From: Chloroflexaceae bacterium
Lineage (GTDB): Bacteria > Chloroflexota > Chloroflexia > Chloroflexales > Chloroflexaceae
Reading direction: 5' to 3'
Assembly (NCBI GenBank): GCA_012034075.1
Contig: JAAURD010000026.1
Span: forward strand, 1-33,886
Length of the DNA stretch: 33,886 nt
Under the pieces are notes generated by a model. That model had not been told where the DNA came from and did no database searches. It saw only the letters and a list, made by a program, of their open reading frames with translations. The translations under genes and the position numbers were made by a program. The first letter of the stretch is position 1; each line of letters starts with the position of its first letter. Positions 6,405-15,146 of this stretch are shown here, piece after piece.

Positions 6405-8080
6405 CTAAGGATCACGGCTGAGGCGCTGCGCCTCTTCAAGGATCATCTGGTCGATGAGCTGTTCCACCGGCGCATGATCATCGGTAAACGGGGCAAACTG
6501 CGCTTGATCGGGCGTAAATTCGCGGACAGGGCCAGGTCCCTCGTACATGGCCCAGTACATCACCTGACGCAGGGCCGGGTGCTCGATGCGTTGCATAGCC
6601 TCGCCAAAATGAGCGACCCCATCGCCCACCGGGGTGCGCGTGCCAATCAGAATGGCATTGGCCGCATGGCCCTCGCCCTGGCGGGCATCGATGATGAAGA
6701 CCTGGGGAAAGACCGTCCGCATTGTGGATGCCAACGCCTGAACCAGCAGATCATTGCCGCTGGGGGTACGGGCAGCGTTCACGACGGCAACCCCCCGCTC
6801 ATTGAGGTGCTGCTTGATTTCGTGGAAAAACTCAACGGTGGTGAGGTGAAATGGAATGTACGGTTGATGATAGGCGTCAATACCAATCACATCATACGTG
6901 CTGGCGCTGCCGGCTAACCAGGTACGGCCATCCTGCGCATAAACGCGATAGTTGGGATAACGTGGGTCGCCGGCCTCCAGCGCAAAAACTGGTAGCCCAG
7001 CTCGATAATACGCGGGTCAATTTCCACCGCATCGATGCGCGTCTGATCGCCATAAATCGCAAGAAACTGGCGCGGGGTAGTGCCCACCGCAGCCCCAAGC
7101 ATAGCCAGACTGGTGATCTCCTGCGGCTGCCGCTGCGGGTAGACATAGGGAGCCACGCTAAAGTAATCCCATGGCCCGCCACCCGTCAGCGTGTCCAGCG
7201 GATCCGCCGTCTGCTGCGCGATAGGACGGTAGAGCGAGTGAATGGCCTGGCCTTCGTTGAGAAAGAGATACATGCGATCATCGTCGGCACGTTGCGGGTC
7301 AATATCTTGCTGGACGACTTGGATATAGTTATAGGCCGATTCAGCTTCGGCCAGCAGCGTGCAGCGATAACAATCGACCGATTTGATTGGGGTGGGATGA
7401 TTCAAGGTGGTGTAGGCCAGCAGCAATACCAGGATAACGAGCAGACTGTAGCGCCAGTCACGCAGACCGACCATGCCCAGCAGCAGCAAAAAGAGCGCAA
7501 ACAGGTAGAGCGTGCGCTCCGTGCCAATGGCGGGAATGAGCACCAGCACGGTGAGAAAGGTGCCCGCAATCGAACCGATGGTCGAAAGTGCCGAGAGATT
7601 GCCAGCGGTGCGCCCGGTAGCAGCAAGGCCCTGTGCTGTTTCGGGCAGCGTCAGCCGCAGCGCAAAGGGGGTGACCATTGCCATGAGGACAACGGGCACG
7701 GCAAAGAGCAGAATCACCGCTGCCAGAGCGCCAAGAAAGCTGGCAGCAGAAAATTGGAGCATGGCTTGCTGCGCGGTGCTCAGGATCGGACGGGCCATGA
7801 TCGGGATAAGGCCACAACTTAAGCCAGCCCAGCTAATCAGCTGATAGAGCAGACGCTGATCGGGCCAACGGTCGGCGAGGCGGCCACCCAGCCAGGCGCC
7901 CAGTGCCAGGTAGAGCAGCGTGACGCCGATAACAACGGCCCAGATAGGTTGGGATGTGCCAAAAAAGGGAGAGAGCAGGCGCGGCATCACCATCTCGATG
8001 CCAAGGGTGCCGATGCCGGCCAGCAGAACCGTCAGTGGGAGCAGCGAGTGCGAAAACCAACGCCCGAATACAGCCGGCAT
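6405..8080 (-). CDS. membrane-fused spermidine synthase-like protein (single-base frameshift)
   Basis: The N-terminal half has about seven membrane helices (beginning SLLPLTVLLAGIGTLGIEMV), as in the fused transporter-like/SpeE group. The C-terminal half is a SpeE-type SAM-binding domain: TGGGPWDYFSVAPYVYP, SLAMLGAAVGTTPRQFL, DAVEIDPRIIELGYQF, then YDVIGIDAYHQPYIPFHLTT. Substrates of this membrane-fused group are not established, and polyamine synthesis is only one possibility. The frame breaks at an A run on the plus strand (6984-6988, T5 in the gene); adding one T gives QFFALEAGDPRY and a 558-residue protein. The ATG at 8080 is chosen; a TTG at 8092 would overlap the yggT stop. Confidence 0.82.
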
Positions 8081-8088
8081 ACCGTGGG

Positions 8089-8352
8089 TCAAGACGTGCT
8101 CAATGCTGCAAGGAGCGCATTTTGAAGAGCATAGAGCAACAAGAGTGCCACCATTGGCGAAAAGTCAAACCCACCAACGGAGGGCATAATCTTACGAATA
8201 GGGCCAAGAATGGGTTCAGTGATTTCGCGCAAAATCTGGGTCACGCGCATATTACCCGTCGGGTCTATCCATGAAAGGATAACGACACCAAAAATGGCGA
8301 GCCAGAGTGCTTGAAACAGAAGATTGATAAATGTTATAAAAAAACCTGCCAT
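8089..8352 (-). CDS. YggT family membrane protein, 87 aa
   Basis: Two membrane helices flank the conserved YggT core: VVILSWIDPTGNMRV, then EITEPILGPIRKIMPSVGGF and FSPMVALLLLYALQ. YggT proteins are linked to osmotic tolerance and cell-division or photosystem-assembly contexts in different groups, with no firm biochemical role. An AGGA site lies upstream of the ATG. Only a few bases separate it from the downstream membrane protein, so they are likely one operon. Confidence 0.88.
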   Translation of the reverse strand: MAGFFITFINLLFQALWLAIFGVVILSWIDPTGNMRVTQILREITEPILGPIRKIMPSVGGFDFSPMVALLLLYALQNALLAALSTS

Positions 8353-8556
8353 GGTAGTAGTATCCTAATATATTTTTTTGGTCGTGAACGCAATAGGACC
8401 GCAGAGCGGCAAACCTGAGATAGCTGCACAATGCACGCTCCTGATGGTATGGGTAGAGCGTGCGAGCGGTTGTCGTTTGCTTGCCTTCAGCATACCAGCA
8501 AGAGATTGCTTCGTCAAGATAGACGATAGGTTGGGTATGAGATGTTGCAGTTGGTG

Positions 8557-8865
8557 TCACTCAAGTTGGAGCAACGTTTTGAGCAGCGCTTCGTCGGCAT
8601 CTTCGAGCGGGATGATGGCCTCACCCGGTCGCTCTAATGCAACATCGGCGGCGCGGCCTTGCTGCTTGAGTATCTCACGCAATTCAAGCAGCGTTTTGAG
8701 CATGGTCAGGCCACCGGCGGCGATTTCCACCGTCATCTGGACGGCTTCGAGCGAGAGGACGGCGGGTGGTTCATAGGTCAGGGTTGCGTGTGGTGCCAGT
8801 CGCCGTTCTACTTCGGCCTGGATCGCCGGGTCCATGGGCATGCGGATAATAATTTGCTCAGGCAT
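8557..8865 (-). CDS. small alpha/beta protein of unknown function, 102 aa
   Basis: The product begins MPEQIIIRMPMDPAIQAEVE, has a central helix pair (VEIAAGGLTMLKTLLELREI) and ends with strand-helix PGEAIIPLEDADEALLKTLL. The ATG at 8865 has a good AGAAGGA site, so the upstream in-frame codons are not used. The layout (strands, helix with a Gly-Gly kink and an L-rich heptad, strand, short C-terminal helix) resembles small companion proteins that accompany effector proteins in bacterial conflict systems (the EACC1 type), but this is a visual resemblance only. No effector gene lies next to it. There are no membrane or signal segments. Confidence 0.65.
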   Translation of the reverse strand: MPEQIIIRMPMDPAIQAEVERRLAPHATLTYEPPAVLSLEAVQMTVEIAAGGLTMLKTLLELREILKQQGRAADVALERPGEAIIPLEDADEALLKTLLQLE

Positions 8866-8954
8866 GGTATTATTCCTTCTTACAACAATGTGTTTCGACC
8901 GTTGTTGGAGCATTCAGTGCTGCTCATATGATACCATACCGGCGGCTATCCATC

Positions 8955-8993
8955 GGCTGTTCGAGTGGGCTGTTCGGGTGGCCTGTTTGGGAC
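8955..8993 (+). repeat. three tandem 13-bp repeats
   Basis: GGCTGTTCGAGTG (8955-8967) and GGCTGTTCGGGTG (8968-8980) differ at one base; GCCTGTTTGGGAC (8981-8993) is a diverged third unit. The same GGCTGTTC core is found again at 9160-9167 and inverted (GAACAGCC) at 9134-9141, all upstream of the secreted protein gene at 9189. I see no convincing gene in 8866-9188. Confidence 0.6.
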
Positions 8994-9101
8994 GTGTTTA
9001 CAGCACCACGATGGGCGGACCAGGCTGGTATGGCGATTGCAGATTTGCTTGAGAAAGGGCAACGAATGCTAGAAAATCGGTATGCGGTACGTCTATTTCG
9101 A

Positions 9102-9107
9102 TATAAT
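9102..9107 (+). promoter_or_regulatory. -10 box for the secreted repeat protein
   Basis: A perfect TATAAT, 82 nt before the ATG at 9189. No good -35 is seen at 16-18 bp, so the tandem GGCTGTTC repeats further upstream may bind an activator. The leader contains the GAACAGCC/GGCTGTTC inverted repeat (9134-9167). Confidence 0.4.
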
Positions 9108-9188
9108 AGAGATGGTTGAACCAAAAAATCGCTGAACAGCCTGACCGGTATTGCATCGTGGCTGTTCGATCAAAAAGGAGTGAAAAGC

Positions 9189-10199
9189 ATGAACAGAAGC
9201 TATCAGACACCACGGCGGCTCTGGCGACGCGGTCTGCTGCTGGCAATGGTGTTGCTTGCGGGTCTCGGAGGATGGGCTTCATTAAATGTGGTTACGCAGG
9301 CACAGGAGACAGTGGTTATATCATTTACCTATTTTGATGAGACGGGCCACTATTTACGTGGGACGTTTCGGGACTACTGGAATGAGTACGGCGGTCTGGA
9401 GATGTTTGGCTATCCAGTGACCGAAGAATTTGTTCGCAACAGTGATGGTCGGATTGTGCAGTACTTTGAGCGGGCGCGGTTTGAGTTGCGGGTGGAGAAT
9501 GGCGTGGGCTTTGTGGATCTGGGCAATATAGGTACCGAGTTACTGACCCTACGTGGCATAACCTACCCGCCAGTGCCACCAATACGGGATACCCCCACCA
9601 GCCGCTACTTCCCAGAGACGGGCCATACGTTGCAAGGGGCGTTCAAAGCGTTCTGGGATACAAAAGATGGGGCGACCTTTTTTGGTGCACCGTTGAGCGA
9701 GCCATTTCTGGAGATTTTCCCGGATGGCGTGCAGCGGGCAGTGCAATATTTTGAGCGCGGCCGGCTGGAGCAGTATGACAATACGATTGTGGTTGGCCGG
9801 CTGGGCGAATTGCTCGCGCCGTGCCATCTCACTGATCCATTGCCGCCGGATATAACGCCGGGGCCACCACGACCGGAGGGCGCACCGGATCCAGATAATC
9901 CTTGTTTTCAGCCCAATATTATTGCAACCGGCTATGTGTACCCCAATAGCAGCCGGCCAGGCACCATTCTGGGGTTTGATGCCCGCGGCTTTCGACCAAA
10001 TGAGGTGGTCAGCCTGTGGTATAACATGCCCGGCGAGCGAGTGCGGGCCCTACCATATACGGCCACGGCAGATGCCAATGGCAGTGTGCTGATTGGTCTG
10101 ACGACGCTGATCGACGACCCGGTGGGCAATTGGGAGTTGGTTGCGCAGGGGGTGCAGAGCAAGCGGAAAGCGGTTGCGCCGTTTGTGCTGGCGCGGTAG
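9189..10199 (+). CDS. secreted protein with two 'FGYP/QYFER' repeat modules and a C-terminal beta domain
   Basis: The ATG at 9189 follows an AAAGGAG site by 8 nt. The N-terminus is a Sec signal peptide: basic RRLWRR, hydrophobic GLLLAMVLLAGLGGWASL, and a likely cleavage near TQAQ. Two copies of one module follow. The first has YFDETGHYLRGTFRDYW, MFGYPVTEEF and VQYFERARFELR; the second has YFPETGHTLQGAFKAFWD, FFGAPLSEPF and VQYFERGRLEQY, then VVGRLGELL. A Pro-rich linker leads to a C-terminal domain of about 95 residues that reads as an Ig-like beta sandwich (IIATGYVYPNSSRPGTILGF). The module also occurs in the glycosidase at 15147-17409. It is probably an extracellular surface or wall-binding protein. 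Confidence 0.78.
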   Translation: MNRSYQTPRRLWRRGLLLAMVLLAGLGGWASLNVVTQAQETVVISFTYFDETGHYLRGTFRDYWNEYGGLEMFGYPVTEEFVRNSDGRIVQYFERARFELRVENGVGFVDLGNIGTELLTLRGITYPPVPPIRDTPTSRYFPETGHTLQGAFKAFWDTKDGATFFGAPLSEPFLEIFPDGVQRAVQYFERGRLEQYDNTIVVGRLGELLAPCHLTDPLPPDITPGPPRPEGAPDPDNPCFQPNIIATGYVYPNSSRPGTILGFDARGFRPNEVVSLWYNMPGERVRALPYTATADANGSVLIGLTTLIDDPVGNWELVAQGVQSKRKAVAPFVLAR

Positions 10200-10216
10200 G
10201 CTCTTGATGGTTTTTG

Positions 10217-10244
10217 GGGAGCGGCAAATGACCACGCCGCTCCC
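10217..10244. terminator. hairpin between convergent genes
   Basis: GGGAGCGGC (10217-10225) and GCCGCTCCC (10236-10244) form a 9-bp stem with a 10-nt loop. It lies 18 nt after the secreted protein gene and 26 nt beyond the stop of the opposing nuclease-like gene. A T5 run precedes it on the plus strand and none follows, so the terminator call is moderate. Confidence 0.5.
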
Positions 10245-10269
10245 TATCCCCCGGTCTCCAACACAGTAC

Positions 10270-11268
10270 CTATGACGGTTTCACCGCATCGCGGATGAGC
10301 TGCTGCACCGTGCTCAGATCGGGCGCCTGCTGCAACGCACGATTGAGATTGCGTATCGCATCCGGCTGTTTGAGCTGGCGCAATCGCGGGCGAATCGCCA
10401 TAGGGATATCTGGAAAGCGCAGCAGCAGCCCGTCTTCCAGCATTTGTAGCAACTCCTGCTGGCGTAGCAACTCCTGCTGGCGCAGCAACTCCTGCTGACG
10501 CAGCAACTCCTGCTGGCGCAGCAACTCCTGCTGCTGGATTTGCTCCCGTAATTGGGCAACTTCCATGCGCAGTTCCTGAGATCGTTCCTCGATCTGTTCC
10601 TCGGCCAATTCCTCGGCCTTTTCATTGACCAGTGATTGTAAGAATGTTGATTGCATCAGTCGTTCCTTTCCTACGATCTTCATGAGGCGTTCTGCGGGCA
10701 TGATGTTTTCGCTCAGTCCCACCAGAATCGTCAGCAAATCGGATACTTGATCGGGTGGCGCCTGTTCCAGCACCAGGCGTGCGGCAGTTTCAACCACTTC
10801 CGGTGTTGCATCTTTCATCAGCGGGCTGAGCACCGCCAGTGCCAGCACGCCCGATTCCAGGGCGGACTGGGCGTCCTGCTCCCACAGCCGCACAATGCGG
10901 ATGGGCCAGTGGTACACCAGCTGACCATCAATTGTGGCAAGGATGCTATCGCCCACGTCGTACTCCGGGGTGAGATAGACAATCGTTCCCACAATGACCA
11001 GGCCCGGTTCATTCCGGCCGAGCCAGGCCATATAGGCGAGCAGGCGCCAGATCACGACCAGGTCCAGGTAGCCTTGAAATTCGACGATATGCAGGTATTC
11101 CTGGCCCAGCGGGCTGCGAATACGCAACACAATATCAAGCTCGGTGGCGGTGGTCGGCAGTTTGAGGCTACGGGCCGAAATCAGGCTGCCGGCCGGCAGG
11201 CCAAGTAAGGCGAACAGTTCGGCCCCCCGCAGGATCGCCAACGCTTTCAAGAAATGGTCGGTTTTCAT
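10270..11268 (-). CDS. Rpn/YhgA-like PD-(D/E)XK nuclease-fold protein with a repeat coiled coil
   Basis: The N-terminal domain has the PD-(D/E)XK pattern of Rpn/transposase-like proteins: ELDIVLRI with D45, then YLHIVEFQGYLD with E63 and Q65 in the E-x-Q form, followed by a helix (IWRLLAYMAWL) as in that family. A helical middle region resembles those of DUF4351-type proteins. A long coiled coil (LRMEVAQLREQIQ) then runs into five tandem copies of QQELLR and a C-terminal helical cap. Rpn proteins promote RecA-independent recombination or act as DNases, and the target here is unknown. The ATG at 11268 has an AAGGA site. Confidence 0.8.
   Translation of the reverse strand: MKTDHFLKALAILRGAELFALLGLPAGSLISARSLKLPTTATELDIVLRIRSPLGQEYLHIVEFQGYLDLVVIWRLLAYMAWLGRNEPGLVIVGTIVYLTPEYDVGDSILATIDGQLVYHWPIRIVRLWEQDAQSALESGVLALAVLSPLMKDATPEVVETAARLVLEQAPPDQVSDLLTILVGLSENIMPAERLMKIVGKERLMQSTFLQSLVNEKAEELAEEQIEERSQELRMEVAQLREQIQQQELLRQQELLRQQELLRQQELLRQQELLQMLEDGLLLRFPDIPMAIRPRLRQLKQPDAIRNLNRALQQAPDLSTVQQLIRDAVKPS
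10448..10537 (-). repeat. 18-bp in-frame minisatellite, five units
   Basis: Five consecutive 18-bp units of AGCAACTCCTGCTGGCGC on the plus strand (10448, 10466, 10484, 10502, 10520). The first four differ by one base at most, and the fifth diverges at its end. Each encodes six residues (QQELLR) of the coiled coil, so unit changes would lengthen or shorten the protein without a frameshift. Confidence 0.9.
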
Positions 11269-11471
11269 CAAGTCCTTTCATGCAGCTGCGCGACTCGTCG
11301 TGGAGGCTCGCACAACGCTTGTTGCTCTTGTCAGTATAGCACAGCTGTGGAACGAATGCGCGGGTGCTGGAGGCCACCGCTCACTGCTCGCTGCGCTCGC
11401 CAACGCCGATCTAAACCTGGCAGTTTTACCCCATTGCACAGCCAGGGAGCGTATGTTAGTTTGCCTAATGC

Positions 11472-11490
11472 TTCTTAGTCAAACTAAGAA
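11472..11490 (-). terminator. small hairpin with T-tract on the minus strand
   Basis: TTCTTAGT (11472-11479), loop CAA, ACTAAGAA (11483-11490). An A run flanks it on the plus strand, so any terminator would not serve the minus-strand gene at 10270-11268, which starts downstream of it. The stretch 11269-11804 has no gene I can support; besides this hairpin it holds only the promoter candidate at 11690. Confidence 0.3.
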
Positions 11491-11689
11491 AAAAGCGGTG
11501 CTGGGGGGTGGCATGGGCAGGCCGGCTAGCGGAAGACGTGCGATCGCGGTGGGCTGGTTTGCGCTATATACGATAGACTACGTATATTTACGTATGCGCA
11601 TGATGATAGAGAAAGAGCTGTCTTAGCAATCGTTTTGGTAACCGCATGCTATGGGTAGTCACAGGTGGAGATATCTTAACAGGACGGTA

Positions 11690-11718
11690 TTGCGCAAGCA
11701 TTGAAAGATATGTATACT
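11690..11718 (+). promoter_or_regulatory. possible promoter for the YdjM-like gene
   Basis: TTGCGC (11690-11695), 17 bp, TATACT (11713-11718), which is 87 nt before the ATG at 11805. The -10 is good and the -35 weak. Confidence 0.4.
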
Positions 11719-11804
11719 ATAAGTGATAGAGCATGAGGATAGATCCTCTGCTCAGAACCACTGCTCCCAACCTGTATCATTGGAGATATAACAGAGGAGA
11801 GGTA

Positions 11805-12341
11805 ATGATACTTTTATCCGTCATAGCTCTGGTTATTGGAACTGCGATTGGCCTGTCCATTGCTGATGTCGATCACATCTTTCCGTTTTTAACCCATCGT
11901 GCGGCCATTACGCATAGTTTTTTGCTCCCACTCATTGCCTATCTTGTTGTTCGTGAACGCGAACCATGGGCCAAAATGGGCGTGGTCGGTTTTTGTCTTG
12001 GCATGATTGTTCATATCAGCTTTGATCTCTTTCCGAGAAGCTGGTCCGGTGCTGCGCTTATCCATATGATAGGCTTTGGTGCGTTGCCGCCAACAGCTTC
12101 GATCTTGCTTATCTGTATCAGTATGGTGGTTTGCTTTTATCTTGTGTTTCTGCTTGTGGAAAAGCGTACTGATCTTATTGCCGGTTTGATTGCGCTGTGT
12201 ATTGCATTTGGCATGGCATCTGCTCATGAAACGGTTTTCTGGTGGGCTTTGTTATCAATTGTCGTTACACTGGTGATTGCCTTGCTGTTGCCAGTGAAGA
12301 CCAACATCATATCGTTGGTGCAGAGCATGCTCAAGGGATAA
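11805..12341 (+). CDS. YdjM-like / DUF457-type membrane protein, 178 aa
   Basis: The ATG at 11805 follows a strong GAGGAGAGG site. About five membrane helices are predicted. Near the N-terminus lies IADVDHIFPFLTHRAAITHS, the Asp/His-rich signature of the YdjM/LexA-regulated 'metal-dependent hydrolase' membrane family, with DxDH and HRxxTHS probably binding metal. A further His and Asp (VHISFDLFP) follow in a later helix. Biochemical function is not established for the family. No LexA-type box is evident upstream. The gene is isolated and convergent with the Uma2 gene. Confidence 0.75.
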   Translation: MILLSVIALVIGTAIGLSIADVDHIFPFLTHRAAITHSFLLPLIAYLVVREREPWAKMGVVGFCLGMIVHISFDLFPRSWSGAALIHMIGFGALPPTASILLICISMVVCFYLVFLLVEKRTDLIAGLIALCIAFGMASAHETVFWWALLSIVVTLVIALLLPVKTNIISLVQSMLKG

Positions 12342-12376
12342 TGTGTTGGGGGTTGGATAGGAGCGCAACCGTTACT

Positions 12377-12892
12377 CTAGCCATGGACCGTACAGCAGCA
12401 GCCACATTCAAAATCGATGGTTGCGGGGATAGGGAAGCGTGTGGTGCCGCTGCTCCGAAAGTGGGTAGCCTGACGTTGATCGGCGTCGATGACGAGGATG
12501 TCGGCAATGCCATTGGCAAGGTAGACTGGGGGGAGTTCTTCCAGGTCTTTGGTTTCGTAGTGTGGGCTGATGATTTCGATGATAGCGGCGGGTACCAGGG
12601 TCAGGGCTTGCCGCTGTCGTGGCGGTTGTTCACCAAAGATGGCGATATCCGGCCGTACCAGCGACTCATCAGGCAGACGAATATAAACATCGGAGAGATG
12701 GTAACAGCCACACCCGGATGCATCACTGCGCTGTGCTGTTGGTCTGATTGATGTGCGTATCTCATCGATTACCATCTGGTGCAGGGGGCTGGGCGCTGCT
12801 TCCCAGAGAGTGCGACCACCACGCAACATCAGCAGGCGGACTGAGCGGTCATAGATCAGCTGATCGAGATCGTGTTCGGTAAGTGCTGCCAT
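12377..12892 (-). CDS. Uma2 family PD-(D/E)XK endonuclease-like protein, 171 aa
   Basis: Matches Uma2/DUF820, a restriction-endonuclease-fold family that is heavily expanded in Chloroflexota and cyanobacteria. Visible features are HQMVIDEIRTSI, DVYIRLPDESLVRPDIAIFG (active-site Asp), PAAIIEIISPHYETKDLEE (Glu), and DILVIDADQRQATHF. No methyltransferase or specificity gene is adjacent, so it is not an obvious restriction system; the family's biological role is unresolved. It may share a transcript with the minus-strand genes behind it, as only 30 bp separate it from the dehydrogenase gene. Confidence 0.85.
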   Translation of the reverse strand: MAALTEHDLDQLIYDRSVRLLMLRGGRTLWEAAPSPLHQMVIDEIRTSIRPTAQRSDASGCGCYHLSDVYIRLPDESLVRPDIAIFGEQPPRQRQALTLVPAAIIEIISPHYETKDLEELPPVYLANGIADILVIDADQRQATHFRSSGTTRFPIPATIDFECGCCCTVHG

Positions 12893-12922
12893 GGGATGTG
12901 CTTCTTGCTTGCTGCTGTGCGA

Positions 12923-14894
12923 TTAGCCCTGGCGCGTAATCAATGGCAGGTAGACGGTGGGCAATTGCTGGCCCAGGTTGAGCACGGGCAGGTCGGCACT
13001 GTCGGCGGGCGGTTCGCGCAACGCTGCATCGGCTGCAAGCGTGAAGCTGGTTGCAACGCCGGGGCTATCGGCCACGGTCACGGTGTAGGTGCCAGTATCA
13101 GCGCCGGTGGTGGTGAGCAGCAAACGGAACTGACCATTGGTATCGGTTTCAACCGTGATCGAGCGGGTCTGCTGGAGTATGGACGGTGGTGGGCTGACCT
13201 GCACCTGCACCATACTGGAAGGGACAAAATCACTGCCACTGACAACAAAGGTACTGCCCGGTTGACCGTTGGTGTGGTTGATATCCAGCAGCCCATCACC
13301 GCGATCATCGTCGAGAATAGTGACGGTGGTGCTCACCGGGTTGCCCAGGGTGGCACCAGTGGGGTTGAGCAGATTCAGCACAATCATTTCGTCGGGTTCA
13401 GGCAGGGTATCGTCGGTGATGCTGAGCACCAGGGTTGCCAGGGTTTGCTCAGGGGTAAAGGTCAGGGTGCCGCTGATCGCCGCATGGCTTTGATCGGCCG
13501 CATAATCCACCAGAATGGTCTGGGTTGAGGTCGTACTCAGGGTCACCGTGAGCGGTACAGTTACAGCCGATTCGGGTGTTTCATAGGCGGCTTCGCTCCA
13601 TTGCACGCTGGGCTGGGCGGTTTGATTGCGCTGGTCAATCAGGGGATAGATGGCGTTGCTCACTTGATCGGCAATATAGAGTTCGCCCTGTTCGTCTTCG
13701 CCAAAGCTGCTGAGGCCACGCTGAAATGGCGTTTCTAACAGTAGTTCGTTAATCCAACCATCATTGCCATCGGGTTGCAACCCCCACACAAGGCCGCTGC
13801 AATAGTCACCGTACATGTAGATGCCCTGCATCAGTGGGTAGGTGTTGCCACGATAGACGTAGCCGCCGGTGACGGAGCAATTGCCGTTGGAGTGATCATA
13901 GTCGTGAATGGGTGGGACGAGATCGAGGTTGGGGCAGTCACCGTCGAGGTTGAAGTCGTGGCTACCCTCTTTGCAGCGCCAGCCATAGTTTTCGCCGCCG
14001 CTGCTGCTGGCTGGCTGGAAGCTGATCTCTTCGTAGTCGCCCTGGCCCACATCGGCAATGTAGAGATCGCCGGTCTCGCGGTCGAAGGCAAAGCGCCAGG
14101 GGTTGCGCAGGCCGAGCGCCCAGATTTCGGGTTGATAGCCATCGAGTTCGGCAAACGGGTTATCGGGCGGGATGGTATAGGGCTGGTCGCTCTCGCTTTC
14201 GACATCGATGCGCAGGAGTTTACCGAGCAGAGTGGTGGTGGTCTGGGCATAGTTTTGGGGGTCGTTGGCGGAACCGCCATCGCCCATGCCAATGTAAAGG
14301 TAGCCATCGGGGCCAAAGGCGATCTCGCCGCCATTGTGATTGCCAAATGGTTGAGATACGGTCAGGATGATGGTTTCGCTGGCCGGGTCGGCGCGGTTGG
14401 GGTCGGCACTCAAGGCAAAGCGTGCGACAACGGTATCGCCATCATTCAGCGGCGCCTGATTTCTGGCGGAGTAGTTGACATAAAAGTAGCCCTTGCTGGC
14501 ATAATCGGGCGGAAAGGCGAGGCCGAGCAGGCCGCGTTCGCCGCAGCAGAAGACGCGCTCGCTGATATCGAGAAATGGCTCTGGCAGGACAGTACCATCC
14601 TGGACAATGCGAATGCGCCCCTCTTGCTCGACGACAAAGAGCCGCTGGCTGCCGTCGCCGGCGTGGGTGAACGACGGTCGGTCGGTCCAGGCCAGTTATC
14701 GGTTCACCCAGCGCCAGGTCGGGCCAGAGGTCCTGGGCGGGTTGGGGCCGGCTGCCGCCAGATGCGGGTGGCTCAGGGGTGTCGCTGGCAATGCAGGCCG
14801 ATGCGATGAGCAACGCGGTTAAGAGTGTGAGCAGCAGCCAGAGTCGCTGACTCAGGTGTGTGTTGTGTTTTGGTAATCCCATGTTCTTTTCCAT
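12923..14894 (-). CDS. lipoprotein glucose/sorbosone dehydrogenase-like protein with Calx-beta domain (single-base frameshift)
   Basis: The N-terminus is a lipoprotein-type signal (LLLTLLTALLIASACIAS, lipid-modified Cys after ASA). The beta-propeller carries LFVVEQEGRIRIVQDG, CCGERGLLGLAFPPDYASKG, GEIAFGPDGYLYIGMGDGG, GLRNPWRFAFDRETGDLYIA and GENYGWRCKEG, typical of PQQ-dependent sugar dehydrogenases of the GDH/YliI type. A Calx-beta domain follows (VPLTVTLSTTSTQTILVDYA to VTILDDD), then an Ig-like domain and the terminal VYLPLITRQG. The frame breaks at about 14672: GTCGTTCACCCAC must lose one T to give PTVVTHAGDGS. Corrected length is 656 residues. Activity would be extracytoplasmic oxidation of sugars; cofactor use is not proven. 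Confidence 0.83.
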
Positions 14895-14939
14895 AGAGGT
14901 ATTCAGTCCACCCAACGTTTATGTTGCACGATTGACCGA

Positions 14940-15110
14940 TCAATCTTCGGGACGCAGATCAAGAATGAGCGAACCGTGAAAGTCCAGGTCAAGGTTCGCT
15001 GCGGCTATTTCTGCTGCGGAGTTGGAAGAACGACGGCGTACCTTTTCCATCTCGGCAAGATTCCATTGCCATGCGGTCTCAAAAGCTACTTCTTCATCTG
15101 TGAGCAACAT
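14940..15110 (-). CDS. small ORF downstream of the glycosidase, 56 aa
   Basis: The minus strand encodes MLLTDEEVAFETAWQWNLAE, continuing as an acidic/alanine-rich helical sequence and ending LILDLRPED. Coding-like sequence extends upstream of this ATG in the same frame back to the glycosidase TAA (QTDEDPWADAEE), with no start codon. Either a short gene starts at 15110, or a slightly longer one starts at an ATG near 15136 with one base missed, or the glycosidase once read through. I do not recognise it. It lies between the glycosidase and the dehydrogenase in the same orientation. Confidence 0.45.
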   Translation of the reverse strand: MLLTDEEVAFETAWQWNLAEMEKVRRRSSNSAAEIAAANLDLDFHGSLILDLRPED

Positions 15111-15146
15111 CTCTTCTGCGTCAGCCCACGGGTCTTCATCTGTTTG

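Noticed and set aside
6851..7822. A 323-codon plus-strand frame opposite the spermidine-synthase-like gene
   Set aside because: It is Arg/Gln/His-rich shadow sequence; the minus strand carries the membrane helices and the SAM-binding motifs.
8955..8993. tRNA T-arm (GTTCGA-like)
   Set aside because: The GTTCGA match is part of a 13-bp tandem repeat, and no cloverleaf can be drawn around it.
8928..9119. A 63-codon ORF between 8866 and 9188
   Set aside because: It lies over tandem repeats and a promoter-like box, has no ribosome site and looks like repeat-derived sequence.
13775..14809. A 344-codon plus-strand frame opposite the sugar dehydrogenase
   Set aside because: Its translation is Val/Ala/Gly-rich with no motif, while the minus strand encodes clear dehydrogenase motifs throughout.
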